From positions 7,155,784 through 7,219,783 of the forward strand of contig CP136066.1 of NCBI GenBank assembly GCA_032622095.1: DNA of 64,000 bases. The letters run 5' to 3'. The notes under the pieces are model-generated. The model did no database searches. It had not been told where the DNA came from and saw only the letters and a list, made by a program, of their open reading frames with translations. Shown one piece after another: positions 23,292 through 35,334 of this stretch. Source of the stretch: Siphonodentalium dalli (taxonomy: Eukaryota; Mollusca; Scaphopoda; Gadilida; Siphonodentaliidae). Within the stretch, counting starts at the first letter, position 1. Every line of letters begins with the position of its first letter. The translations under genes and the position numbers were made by a program.

Positions 23292-24544
23292 AATATGAAG
23301 GTAGAAAATAAGAAAGAGTTTAAATGATGCTACTCTGCTACTCACTTATTTGTGCAGCCAATGTGTGAAAGCTGAAGATGACCGATGACTTTGATACAGC
23401 TTCTAAAACCTGCATCCTTTGTCATAAATGTTCTGATGAAATTAGTATACACTATACTGTTACTGTATAATCCAATTCACTCCACATACGACAACCGTTG
23501 ATATCGAAGAAACAATAATCACAAGTAACTTTGAATATTTAATAACACTATAATATATATGTACACAGTAAACTTCGTGTTGAAAATAATTATTCTAACT
23601 CTTATTATTTCTCGGTAATAACGAATTAGCTGAGTGGATAAAACTCATAGTCAAATTATTCCAATGAATACTCAGCATCAACTGATATTGTATATAGCAA
23701 GTGATCTCATATCAGGAGTTTGACCACCTTGGCATGAAATTGTATACCTGCCAAGCCACAGGTTTGCACTTATATTGAAGACACTCAAATTTAAACCTTT
23801 GATTGGTATGATGAATGTTATTTTAATTAGACAAGTTGCTGCCTCCAAGACATGGCTATGGTGGTGCCCCAAGAAGACCTGAGCTCTACAAAGAACTCAA
23901 AGTATGTAGTTAAATTCCCAGAGGACATGTGCAATTACCCAGACACTGTGTCAATACTGACCAAGGGATTAACTATCTATCTTGCTAGCCATAGCCATAG
24001 TGGCATAACTGATAAGATTAAACACATTTGTCTACTAATGGAATGTTTTCTTGGGAATCAAAAATTATGTTCTCCAATGTATTTAGTATTGGAAGATTAT
24101 GTACCCCATAATTGGGGGGAAAAGTGGGGGGGGGGGGGCACGTGCCCCCTGTGCCCCCGGCTCCGCCGCCCCTGTAATACGTGCCATTATATCCTCCCAT
24201 CATATTTGTTCAATTATAGGTCCAATATAATTTAGCAATTAATATCAATCATAATTCATTGCAGTGTTGCAATGAGAGTTATTCTTGATATAACTTGGTC
24301 AATATGACTTAGTCAAATTGACTCGCTGAAAGGTGTGGGTTAGTCAAAGTGACCCCAAATGGTTGTGACTCACCCTATAAGTTATAGTCATATTGACCCG
24401 AATTTGGTCTTAGTGTATATATTAAGCGTTTATGTGACAGCTTTCGATAACAATGCATGTTGCAATCAACATATTTGGTTTGCTTCTCCGGGGAGGTAAT
24501 AACAATATCTTATAGCGCAATGTGAATGTTTCTCTGCCCATTAA

Positions 24545-24944
24545 CCCTTTACCCAACGAAACGCCCAGAAAAATAGCCCAAAATGAAGCTGCAACAGCCT
24601 AAATTATCTTGGGTCTGTCTCAATAGAACCATACAAATATGGATATCATTGGAACCGGCTCATTGACCACATTGTGATAGATACAGTTATGCCCTGTGCC
24701 AAGCCTAAAAAACATTCATTTTTTAACACTTTTTACCATTTTTTCTTACATTCTTTAACAATTTTATAATTTGTTCTAACATTTTTTAACAATTTTTATA
24801 ATATTTTTCTACATTCTTGGATAATTTTATCATTTTTAATATGTGTTAATACAATGCATTCTCTTATATGTGCGAGGCGACCTATGGTCGACTCGCATAT
24901 ATAAGAGAATGCATTGGCACAAGGCCGTTTTGTTGGGTAAAGGG
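24545..24944. mobile_element. piggyBac-like MITE in A2
   Basis: This is the counterpart of 1104-1502, with TTAA at 24541-24544 and 24945-24948 and the inner hairpin at about 24852-24916. Confidence 0.82.
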
Positions 24945-25306
24945 TTAAGAGTGTCAGAATGACATCCCCAAGAAATGCCAAGTTTACCTCTGAAGTGCTC
25001 GGTTGCCATCCCGGGGAGGCAATATCTTAGCGCTCAATGAATGCTACTATGCCACTTTTGGGGGTAAATTTGCCATCCATAGTGGTCTTCCGAAAAGTGC
25101 AAGGTTGGCTCCCCAGGGAGATAAAATATTAACGGGCTTATTGTAAACTTAAATAACATATCTCAGATCTGTAATAATACGGCTATATCCGTTCTCCTAC
25201 AGACATTTAACATGGTCGCGATCTCGTAGATGTGTGTGAATGCATGGTTCCGTATATATATTATCAATTGTATAAGTGAAACCATGGGAATAACTAATAT
25301 AAGACA

Positions 25307-25477
25307 AAGTTATTATACAATGTTGTGTACTGTGTGTGTTTTTCTTGTACGAGTCCAGGTTGTGGTGAAAAGTCATATTGGACGAGGCACGCAGTGTCGT
25401 CGAGTCCAATATGTCTTTTCACCACAACCTGGACGAGTACAAGAAAACACATACTGTACACATCATTGTATAATGAC
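25307..25477. mobile_element. Long palindromic MITE in A2
   Basis: This is the counterpart of 1867-2034. It keeps the longer centre with the doubled GTCGTC, which A3 has shortened by three bases. Confidence 0.75.
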
Positions 25478-27056
25478 ATTTTTATTATCCATCGTGTGTT
25501 TATCAAAATTTTGGGAATAAAACTGTGGGGTTTTTTTTGTGTGTGGTTATTTTTGGTATTTGTCGGCACTTTATACCTCTGTTAAATCCACCACTGTATT
25601 GCACGCGAATCACAATGTCACCGATTCATTTGGCAGATTTACTTCGCGACGTCACGGAGTTCCGAAAAAAAAGGCATATTGAACATTCGGGAGTCAATGC
25701 CCTTAAATACAGACTTGTGCCTGACACACTTTGGTGGGTTCTGATCAGATAATCCAAACTGGAGTTATCGGTCAGAAACCAAATGTTCACGAACAGACGG
25801 ACACACAGACAGATAACATAATTATAACACGACCGTCTTTTCAAACGGGCGTATAACAAGTCATCACTCTGAATAATCATTGGACGAAACCATATTCAAA
25901 CATGTCCTGACAGACTATAGCGTATGTATACCAAAGTTGATTCCGACGAGATATAACTGAAATCAGCAGAACAACCAGGAACAACCCTATATATTAAATT
26001 CCAATTTGGCCGCGGAGGGGGGGGGGGGGTGTCACGAACACATCAGTACACAGGGCCGGCGGGTGGGCGGTCGGAGATCCAGTGCTCGCTAATTTCTTCC
26101 TGCTGGGTTTTGTCCTAATTGTTTACCAAGTTAATACCAACACTGAGACTGTTCTATTAATAAAACCCTTTTGGTAGGAGGGTGAATATATATGTTGCAA
26201 TGCCTGGGTGCTTATTGCCTCAGATTAAATCGAGGTCTAAAGTTCATATATATAACATCATGGACAATAACTTTTGAGGGAATAATTTATTTAAAAAATG
26301 GAGAAATATTTAGCAAAAAAAAAAGAAGACGGATATTATCATAATTTATATCAAACTTAAATTTTATAATATCCTGTTAATATCTATATTGAACAGGATA
26401 TATATTAGCTGTTCTAGATGTGCTCCACTCATTAATGACCCAATTGATGGAGATCGATGAATATGATACGGGTTCAATTAACTGCGTATCACATTAGTGA
26501 TCTGAAGCCAGGTATATATTCATATATAGTCAAGAAGTTTCTATAGCAGATTAGAACATGGCAGAATACTCTCTAAATATGCACCCATTTTCCATAAAAA
26601 CAAGGGCGGTCAAATGTATGTGCATATGTACAAAATATTTTCACATCCACAGGTCCTGATGAAGGATAATATCAATTAGAAACCAGTAGGAACTTTTTGC
26701 AAATGATTATCCGTTTCTGGAGTTTCTCCCTATAAAGCCTCGGTGCTTTTCTCTCTTTATTATAGAAAACCTGCATATTCGCGTCCACTTTAAATTGTAT
26801 AAAAACACAAGATAAAACAATCACATTCGTGATTAATATTTTGCAGATCCCCCCTCATGATTTGACCTGTAGTTTTGTGCTACAGCACATAACAAATTTG
26901 ATTCCAATTTAACACCCAAAACTAGAGTTTTCTTCTCGAATCCTCAAATCGATAAGTCGGAAAGTGACATGACTCAATAACAAATGCCGGGTATATATAG
27001 CGTCACTCGGTATATGATGTCAGGGATGGGACATGCACGTCATGAGGAAATTTCAT

Positions 27057-27393
27057 TTAAAAGGTACTCAATCCGATTTAACGCTCCTAAATTACTATTT
27101 CTTTGGCATTGGGGGTAACGAAATATTTGATTCGAGTCGATGAACACATCAACGTCAGAGTGATCACATATCGATTTTTGAAGTTTGTTATTTCAATTAT
27201 TTGTGGCCCAGAAACACGCCGTCAAATGGATGGTATCGGTCAAAATTGCGGATGAAGATGGATAACTCTAAAAACAAGTGGTATATAATACGGCCAAATT
27301 TCGTGAATACTCAAGTGATAATACGGCCGAAAAATTGTTGAGTTATCACTTCCGACAGACGGATGCATGCACGAAATCGGCGAAATTCTAAAC
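27057..27393 (+). mobile_element. TTAA/AGGTACTC element in A2, truncated
   Basis: This is the counterpart of 3601-3880. It retains a stretch (about 27336-27393) that follows GATAATACGGCCG and contains GACAGACGGATGCATGC; A1 is deleted for it. Confidence 0.55.
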
Positions 27394-27700
27394 CAAATTG
27401 AGCGTTTGAATTGAATTATTTGTTATCGTATAGTCAACAAAACATACAGGTACATCAATAAATTCTCCCATCATATACTATGGTTTTAATAATAAAGACA
27501 AACAATATCAATACAAATTCAGGAAAATGTAATAAGATATACATCACTCGGTTTTCTTAAATGGTTTGAATCACATATATATAATATTAATACTTGCGTC
27601 ATGGTAACTTTATAAACGCTATAACTTTAAGAAAAATACTTTTTAACACATACTTATATTTAGCAGCGACAGCAATCTGTAGAATTGATTTCAGTTCGGA

Positions 27701-27820
27701 TTTTCCCAGTAATAGTGGGATAATAGTGGGATAATAGTGGGGTAATAGTGGGATAATAGTTGATTTTCCCAGTAATAGTGGGATAATAGTTGATTTTCCC
27801 AGTAATAGTGGGATAATAGT
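27701..27820 (+). repeat. 11-bp/30-bp minisatellite (short allele in A2)
   Basis: The units are those of 4194-5548, but only a handful of elevenmers and two GTTGATTTTCCCAGTAATA units remain. Flanks on both sides match A1. Confidence 0.95.
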
Positions 27821-27962
27821 TTTCTCGAGGGTCGTTAAGTTCAGTACATATAAAATAACAAAATGATATTCATCACAGACATTTTCGCCACATATATCAT
27901 GCGGACATTTCGTGTTTTTACTTGTATTTTTATTCCTTGCACCTGCATTGCTCCACAGGTAG

Positions 27963-29314
27963 TTTGTTCAGTCCGCCCGTCCGTCCGTGTGCGTCTGTTT
28001 TCCGCCAGAGATTTTTATGTCTCACCTGGATGCCATAATTTGTGTATACAGATATTTAATATATAAAATGCGCGTATATGATAGCGCGGAAATTTTTAAT
28101 ATGTGAAATGCACATATATGATAGCGCGGGAATCTTTAAACTGTGGGAATTTATACGCGCGATGCGATCTCGTCGGTTTCCGATACCTCACGCTAACAAC
28201 AAGGGCATAACTATAAACTATACTTTTCCATCACTTATTAACTATAAATTATATAAACTAGTCTACCTTTTACTACTTCGAAGATCTCGTTGGTTTCCGA
28301 TACCTCACGCTAACAACAAGGGCATAACTATAAACTATACTTTTCCATCACTTATTAACTATAAATTATATAAACTAGTCTACCTGTTACTACTTCGAAG
28401 GACTTTACTACCTGTTATTATTTTAACAAACACACTGCCTATATGTCATTAGTAATAGGTACTATATAGACTTTAACACATTTATTAATATAATATACAA
28501 ACAATTTATTATCTTATGTCAGTATCACATTCTAGTGTTTAGTTTCGAGGTTGCTTTGAACCATATACAACCCCACTACATATATGTTAATTGATATTAT
28601 AAATATATATATATATATATATATATAATTACATTACTTGGTGGCTGGCAACCATTATGTCATAGATACACCACAAACTGATTTTTTATGTTGGGGACCA
28701 GATAAGAAATTAAGGTTTATGGCCATGCGCCTTGCTGGTTGAAGCACCTGGGCAGCCTACGTAGCAATATTAGACACCGGGGTCCCCTCCATAAGATTAT
28801 ATACGACACCAATTATATCACCGGGTCCCTTCCATGAGAATACCATGCACCTTGCTGGTTGAGGCACCTGGGTCCAACCCATAGGAGGGTCATAAATGTT
28901 GATGGATGGGACACCAAGGTTTCCGCGTGGGAGTTCGTGCGTCTTGCTGACTGGGTCATCGAGGTCCCCTCATGTTAGTACCATGTGCCTTACTTACTGA
29001 GTCACCAATACGGTAACTTAAAATATTACCATGCAGGCTAGTGTGTTTATAGAGAAGACATTACAACATAACCCGTGTATTTTGTGTCCAGCAGTATTGC
29101 GTGAACGTTTCTTTTGACAAATATGTTTTAAGGCGTTTTTTGCTCTTCTCCTTATTTGACATTTCTAAAAGGCTTCGGTCAACCTGCCGGCATCTCACTC
29201 TGACTTGTTTTTGTCATTCTGGTGTGCCAGGTTTGGTGTCCACTACGACTGGACTTCGTGTTACCTGGTCAGACACCCACTGAGCAAAAATTGCTTACAC
29301 ATAAAAACATATAC
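27963..29314 (+). repeat. Segmental duplication module C, copy 2 (C2)
   Basis: It begins inside module C at TTTGTTCAGTCCGCCCG (equal to 21204 and 36627) and matches C3 as far as ACATAAAAACATA near 29313. It includes the 117-bp pair (28170-28403), an (AT)n run longer than in C1 or C3, and degenerate CCTTGCTGGTTGA repeats. Confidence 0.9.
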
Positions 29315-29985
29315 TACGGTCGCAGGGGGCGTTGATCTGGCGAGTGGCAAACATCCTGGCGTTAGACAATTTGACAGATTTTAGTTACGTAAGCATCTTT
29401 TGTGTTATGTTTCACTACAACCTGATTTATTCAACAGACTATATTTAGTTCATATTATATTATTATTTGCTTTTAACAATATTATGTCATGCGCTTATGC
29501 TTTACTGATGGGTGTGTAATACATGGTCTCTGTATACACTTGCATGACAATATTATTATTAATAAATCACTTGTATAACGCTCTGTAATAATCAATACTA
29601 GTACTGAGAATAATTGGTAACCGGTACAATTCATCCAATTAAATCACTTGGTACAGGACTCATGTATACAATGTAATACCAACCCCCCCTTTTCACAACC
29701 TCAACCACGACAGTAAAGTCGCTATGCATAATATTTACACAAAATGGTACTTTCATGATATTATTTATACCACCACGTGAACGCGCCCTGTTGTTATAAT
29801 CATTAATTTCACTGTGGACACAGAAAACCTGATACCCGTGTACGATAATCATACAAATTTATGGACACTCCTTAATTTGTGGTGCCAATTACGTACATCC
29901 CAAGGAACAACGCTCTTTAAAGGAGCTACACCAACCTAAGGGAATGGCCAAAACTCGGAATCATTTCACTAAATTAATCTTGGAA
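29315..29985 (+). repeat. Spacer plus diverged extra copy of the first part of module B
   Basis: From about 29640 the sequence is a diverged tandem partner of 29986-30350. Both contain CATAATATTTACACAAAATG or close variants, CACGTGAACGCGCC, ATTTATGGACACTCCTTAA or TTTATGTACACTCCTTAA, and CTCTTTAAA.GAGCT. The first part (29315-29640) shows nothing I can name. Confidence 0.65.
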
Positions 29986-30733
29986 TTATTATATAATACA
30001 GACATCACAACAGTACCGTTGATCGCAACATTAATCACGATAGTACAGTCGTGATCCATAACATTTACACAAAATGATGTTTTCATGATGTTATTTATAA
30101 ATGGAACTTCCGCATATGATATCAAAACCATCACGTGAACGCGCCTCGTTGTGTAATCATTAATTTCGCGATGTACATAGCCATTTTTGGTACCCATTAC
30201 GATATATTTTTACCAATTTATGTACACTCCTTAATGGGTTGGTTCAATCATGGACATGCTCAAGAAGAACGCTCTTTAAAAAGAGCTTAAACTAACTTAA
30301 GGGAATGACCGCAACTCGGAATCATATTTCACCCAAATTATTCTTGGAATAATTATATAATATACACATCCCAACATTACATTTTATTATATAATACGAA
30401 TTTATTTTGTTATTGGCGACACACGTTCAATATGTATCCCTTTAAATAATCTTAAACCGCACCTGACGTGTGACGTCATGGGCGGATATACGTCACACCG
30501 GAGCTCGTGAATCATGACGTTTCTCATAACGTCTGCGCTTCATACTGGCAGGAATTAGGCCCGGGTAGGCTGTGCACTTTAGGCTCCTTCGCGAATAGAG
30601 GATATGTGTTCTTAAATCATTCGCATATACTGACAAACGGGAAAACAGCATGGATGTTAATTCATGTGGTTATTTTCTGATTACAGGTAAAGTAATGTTA
30701 ATTTATACTACGTTTTGTTTTTGTTGTGTTTTT
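29986..30733 (+). repeat. Module B, copy 2, left half (B2)
   Basis: It matches 16323-17070. It ends at GTTTTTGTTGTGTTTTT, beyond which the B1 sequence is interrupted by 4601 bp and resumes at 35335 with ACCGTACAAAACACGG. Confidence 0.9.
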
Positions 30734-31585
30734 CACCCACTGACCAACGCGCGAAGCGCGTTCAGTGGGTGTACTATAATCGTAGGACTTATGCGTTTCT
30801 GCTGAATTGAACTAGTGCCTATGCGTTTCTGCTGGGCTGCACTGACGTTTGATCGCAAAATAAAATTATAACCATTATCAAAGCACACGTTTGGATAACA
30901 CCGCCATAAACAGTGACATATTATGATGTTGAGCTCGTATCGTGAATAAAATTAGAGTTATCACTTATAAAACTAAGAATTACTGCTAAAGTATTTCTAC
31001 CAATTGAGTAACTAGATTCAGGTTGAGCTGGAACTTGAGAACTTTTTAATTTTAACCAATTGAAATGTCGTTGGGAGTGGAAAGGGTTAAGGTTGGGTCG
31101 GGAAGCAACGCAAATGACGTCATCTTAAACAAAATCGTACACATGTACATGTCTCGCTTCGTCTCGGAAGCTGATTTAAATTCATTCATTTTGACTGTTT
31201 CTGTGTCCTAAGATATTAAAATCTTGCGGGATATCTTTGAATGTGCTTAGGAAGGATTGTATTGATATCTAATTTATTGGATTTACCTCCCAAAAAGGTG
31301 AGTTTAAAGCCTGCATTTGTTCAATGTGTTGTCATTAATGTCAATCTGATGTGACAGCGCTCGTCTGCAACTGTAATTGGCTGAATTCGCGTGTTTGAAG
31401 CAAACGTTTTCTCCACTCTATTCTCTCAAAATCCACTTTAATCTGTCAAATTCTCTCAATAATTCTATCTAAGTACATCTTAGCTATTGTTCGGATCAGA
31501 TCTCCCCGTCGAGAGAGCGATATTTTTACCAAAACGACACTTGAGAAAATGATTGTTAAATTTGTTTACGGCAAATTACGCTGGA

Positions 31586-32128
31586 TTTTTATCATCGAAA
31601 CAAATCAATTTCTTCCATCTAAAAGATAATTACGTGCTGGACCCTGCCGTTTTAGGAATATATAAGTATTCCATGCAGAAACACCGAGTCTCAGCTTAAA
31701 ATTTTGAAAAATAACAGTTTTATCGAGATAAATCAATTTGAATGGGACAATCCCATGTTAAAATTTATCATCGAAAAAAATTCATTTCTTCCATCTAAAA
31801 CATAATTACGCGATGGACCCTGTCATTTTAGGAATAGATAAGTATTCCACGCAGACATACCAAGTTTCAGCTTAACATTTTGAAAAATAAGAGTTTTATG
31901 GACATAAATTGTTTTGAATGGCAAATCCTATATTAAAAATAAAATTTATCATCGAAAAAAAATTCTTTCTGCCATCTAAAACATAATTACGTGCTGGAAC
32001 CTGTCATTTTAGGAATATATAAGTATTTCACACAGACACACCAAGTCTCAGCTTAAAATTTTGAAAAATAAGAGTTTTATCGACATAAATCGATTTTAAT
32101 GGCAAATGTAGTGTTAAATAAATTTTAG
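31586..32128 (+). repeat. Three tandem units of about 180 bp
   Basis: Units start near 31586, 31763 and 31944 at TTTATCATCGAAA. Each contains CTTCCATCTAAAA or a variant, GGACCCTGTCATTTTAGGAAT, AAGTATTCC and TTTTGAAAAATAA. Divergence is moderate. Confidence 0.85.
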
Positions 32129-32139
32129 GGCCCTGCGAA

Positions 32140-32960
32140 TGTTTTCTGAGCTGTTCTATATTGGTCAATAGAGTCCGTCCATATTTGACCGGTTACACCT
32201 GATAATTATCGGACAGTACAGTCGCGTTACTTTACTATGATAGGTCAAAATTGGTCATTATCACTCGACAAATTTATTTCGGTCTATCGTATAAACCCCT
32301 ATTTTCTCCCGCGTAGACTGAATAAATGTCAACATTGGTCTTTATCGCTCCACTAATTTGTATCGTTTCATCGGTATGAATTCCATATCCAATTATCAAC
32401 ATATAACCAACCCAACCTCTAATCCCGGTCCAATTTATTTATTTCTTTCATCGGTATAGTCACGTTACGTAATATTTTATCATGTGATACTTGCACTTAT
32501 ATGTCTATGGTATTACTATAGTATACCGTATACGTATATCAATTGCTATTCCTCTCTATATAATCCTGGTGCCATCTATAGAGATAGATAATTTCAGACC
32601 CCACCCCCCCCAATTTGATATCATTGCTGCTTTAGTACAGTCACGATACAACATCGCTCCACTAATTTATGTCAGTTCATCGGTACAAACCACTTTTTCT
32701 CCGAGTCCATATAACCAACCCAACATATTATAGAAGTCCATAAATGACTATTCTGGCACTATATAGAGATGACTAAGATTCTGACACCCCCCTATTTTAA
32801 AGCCTTGTTGCAACAGTAGAGGTGATCTCTGAGTTCAGATGCATAATGTGTCAACATTGGTCGTTATTGCTCTACAAATTTATATCGGTTCAACCCTTAG
32901 TTCCCTGTATCGCCCACCCCTCCCTCAATTTATTTTTTCAGTTGTATTATAGTCTCGTTA
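32140..32960 (+). repeat. Degenerate repeats around CATCGGTA and CTCCACTAATTT
   Basis: Phrases such as AACATTGGTC, ATCGCTCCACTAATTT, GTTCATCGGTA and CATATAACCAACCCAAC recur two to four times at uneven spacing. There is no gene; the open frame at 32491-32733 lies in the repeats. Confidence 0.55.
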
Positions 32961-33202
32961 CATACACATTTTATCTTTTGTAACTTTTGCTTCAACGCGT
33001 TGAGTTCCGCTGCAGACAATATAAAACTGACGACATTTTGAAATGTAAGCAGGCTTCAAACTCATCTTATCCAAGAAAAACTCTGGTTACATAAGAAATT
33101 TGTGTATAAGGTGTATGCGCATTTGTCGCGTTAAAAAAAAAAAGGTCCCAAGTCAAGGTCCAAATCCCCAACATACTCATGTGAGGTTTAACTCCATCCT
33201 CA

Positions 33203-33685
33203 TACAGTAATGTCCAAAGTAATTGACCACTTAACCACAGCATAATTATTGGTAATTTGTCAGGATTTTAAATGCTGGAAAAATACCCATAATTCTGCTG
33301 TGGTTAAGTGGTCAATTACTTTGGGCATTACTGTAACCAATATAAGGATTTGAGGTGTAATGATAACTCAATCCTCATACAGTAATGTACAAAGTAATTG
33401 ACCACTTAACCACAGCATAATAATGGGTAATTTGTCAGGATTTTAAATGCTGAAAAAATACCCATAATTCTGCTGTGGTTAAGTGGTCAATTACTTTGGG
33501 CATTACTGTAACCAATATAAGGATTTGAGGTGTAATGATAACTCAATCCTCGTACAGTAATGTCCAAAGTAATTGACCACTTAACCACAGCATAATTATT
33601 GGTAATTTTTCAGGATTTTAAATCCTGAAAAATTAACAATAATTCTGATGTGGTTAAGTGGTCAATTACTTTGGGCATTACTGTA
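33203..33685. mobile_element. Tandem trimer of a Tc1/mariner-like MITE
   Basis: Three 133-bp copies lie at 33203-33335, 33378-33510 and 33553-33685, an exact 175-bp period. Each starts TACAGTAATG and ends CATTACTGTA, with arms of about 50 bases (AAAGTAATTGACCACTTAAC and its complement) that fold on each other. A TA flank with CAGT-starting TIRs fits Tc1/mariner. The 42-bp spacer is also repeated, which points to tandem duplication after a single insertion. A fourth spacer-like segment precedes and follows. Confidence 0.8.
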
Positions 33686-33769
33686 ACCAATATAAGGATG
33701 TTAGGTTTAATGAGAACTCCATCCACATAACTAATAAATATGTGTTAAAATTATACCAAAAAAAATAAA

Positions 33770-34059
33770 ATCCATGATGGCGTCCAATATGGACTGCCTA
33801 ATTCTGCTCCAAAACATGTATATTGAATATATGGTTGTTTATTGGGAAAAACCGATTATTTCAATAATATTTTCATTAACTGGGATCCAAAACCCGACTT
33901 ACGGGAGCGCGCTTCATGCGCGACTGTATCTTAAGCATATGTGCATATTTAATGAGCCAACAATTGGAATCCCAATAGAGAAGATTGGCACGTCGCCCTT
34001 GCGCATAGACATCAGTGATGATCTCTATGGGAATCAAAATTGACATTTAATAGACAATT
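33770..34059. other. No feature recognised
   Basis: An 89-codon open frame (33774-34043) shows no motif I know. Nothing else is seen. Confidence 0.35.
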
Positions 34060-34480
34060 TCGATTAACCGCAATAACTTAAGGAATCTCTAATTGCGCTT
34101 AAGCCCAATGAGAATGCAATAAGACATTCCTTATTATGCTTAACCGCAATTACTTCCCATTCCACTTAAACACAATTAATATATCTCTCATTAGATCACC
34201 CTTCTGCAAATAGTAGAATAATCCTATATTTGTTCCACCCATTGTGTCATGGAGAATGGAGATGGACTACACCATCTGTATTATAAGGAGTTTATGTACT
34301 ATATATAATTCTTTAATAAGAGATTCATTATTAGGCTTTATCAGCGAAATTTGAATATTCTTCATTGCGCTTAAGCGCAATTAAATATTCCCTTATTGTG
34401 CTTAAGCACAATAGAGACCCTTATTGAGCTTGAATATCCCTTATTGTGCTTAAGCACAATTAGCTCTTCTTGCTCTTAAT
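34060..34480. repeat. Cluster of CTTAAG-centred palindromes
   Basis: ATTGTGCTTAAGCACAAT occurs twice (about 34396 and 34445), ATTGCGCTTAAGCGCAAT once (about 34366), and several decayed versions lie between 34065 and 34170 and near 34415. Intervals are uneven. Confidence 0.7.
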
Positions 34481-34529
34481 TAAAAAAAAACAGTTATAAT
34501 TGTATTGTAACTATTGGTTTGTCCTTTAA

Positions 34530-34982
34530 AGGTACTCAATCCGAAAAGAGGGTCCCCATCTCAACAGATTCCAACAACAACAATCCGATCAGAGGGTCCT
34601 ATATTACTATTTCTTTGGGTTTGGGGGTAAAAAATATTTGATTCGAGTCGAGGAAACCATCAAACAAAGCTCAGAGTTATTAGATATTGATTTTTGAAAT
34701 TTGTTAATTGCTCGAGATGAGTACTAATAACTGCCGTCAATTTGGTAACCTGCTCGAGATTTTACGCCAAAACTCTATTCAAACAGACAACGAAGGATAA
34801 CGCAATTTGAATGTCTTCTGGGCCAGAAAGAATTCCCGATAATGAAAAATAATAGATTTCTAAAATCGATATCTAACAAATCTGAGCTTTGATGGGTGAC
34901 TTCCTCGACTCGAATCAAATATTTTTGACCCCCGAAGCCATTGAAATAGTAATTGAGATGAGTTTTATCGGATTGAGTACCT
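34530..34982. mobile_element. TTAA/AGGTACTC element, 453 bp
   Basis: It has TTAA (34526-34529) then AGGTACTCAATCCGA on the left, and TCGGATTGAGTACCT then TTAA (34983-34986) on the right. The arms fold over most of their length: TTTGATTCGAGTCGAGGAA at about 34646 against its complement near 34905. It carries a tandem GGGTCC/ATCCGATCAGAGGGTCC duplication at the left end, shared in reverse with 63099-63578. Confidence 0.82.
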
Positions 34983-35334
34983 TTAATATTTCCATACATC
35001 ATGCCCACATATATTATAAAAGAATAGTACTATTATTATGCTCGTAGTAGTTAATACCACCTTACCGTCAATATTCTAGCATCGTTAATTTCAAAATCAC
35101 AACGTTAATTGTTATTACTATTTGTGTGTACTGTATATGTACATCAGTCACCAATTGAGAAACTTTAGCACAGTCTGGTTGAATATCTACCATATATGGT
35201 GGATTATTCTCACATCCAAGCTGTTGGTGTCATTCGTGTTATTTTGCATGCGAAGTGGTAGACACCCCCCCAATAGCTTATCAATACCACTCAGGACAGT
35301 GGGTGTTTTTCCTCAATTAATTGAATTTCTTGTT

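Larger units (their letters stand above)
22113..23439 (+). repeat. Segmental duplication module E, copy 1 (E1)
   Basis: It matches 39001-40326 (E2). It contains a fold-back around TTCCCAATGGGTG...CACCATTTGGGAAC, a palindromic MITE, a truncated piggyBac-like MITE with two hairpins, G runs near 23154-23166, and a 53-bp near-perfect palindrome. It runs without a break into module A at 23440. Confidence 0.9.
23440..27960 (+). repeat. Segmental duplication module A, copy 2 (A2)
   Basis: It aligns with A1 (1-5690) apart from point changes, homopolymer shifts, the short minisatellite allele, a 14-base stretch at about 26438-26451 shared with A3 but absent from A1, and about 58 extra bases near 27336-27393. 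It is joined at 27960 straight into the middle of module C, so the start of C and all of B are missing at this junction. Confidence 0.93.
30734..35334. mobile_element. 4.6-kb insertion splitting module B2
   Basis: Compared with B1 (17058-17087), 4601 bp are inserted. The left end is CACCCACTGACCAACGCGCG, which forms a fold-back with GCGCGTTCAGTGGGTG by 30771. Near the right end CAGTGGGTG occurs at 35297-35305, so a short TIR CACCCACTG...CAGTGGGTG is present, flanked by TTTTT on both sides. A further 24 bases (35311-35334) precede the resumed B sequence; either they belong to the insert or B1 lost them. Inside are tandem repeats, a MITE trimer, CTTAAG palindromes and a TTAA element. No transposase or other recognisable protein is seen, so its class is open. 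Confidence 0.7.

Noticed and set aside
33203-33685. CRISPR-like array (palindromic repeats at regular spacing)
   Set aside because: Spacers are identical to each other, repeats are 133 bp with TA-flanked inverted ends, and the genome is eukaryotic.
30734-35334. Helitron as the source of the 4.6-kb insertion because of the terminal hairpin
   Set aside because: There is no TC start or CTRR end next to the hairpin, insertion is not between A and T, and inverted ends are present.
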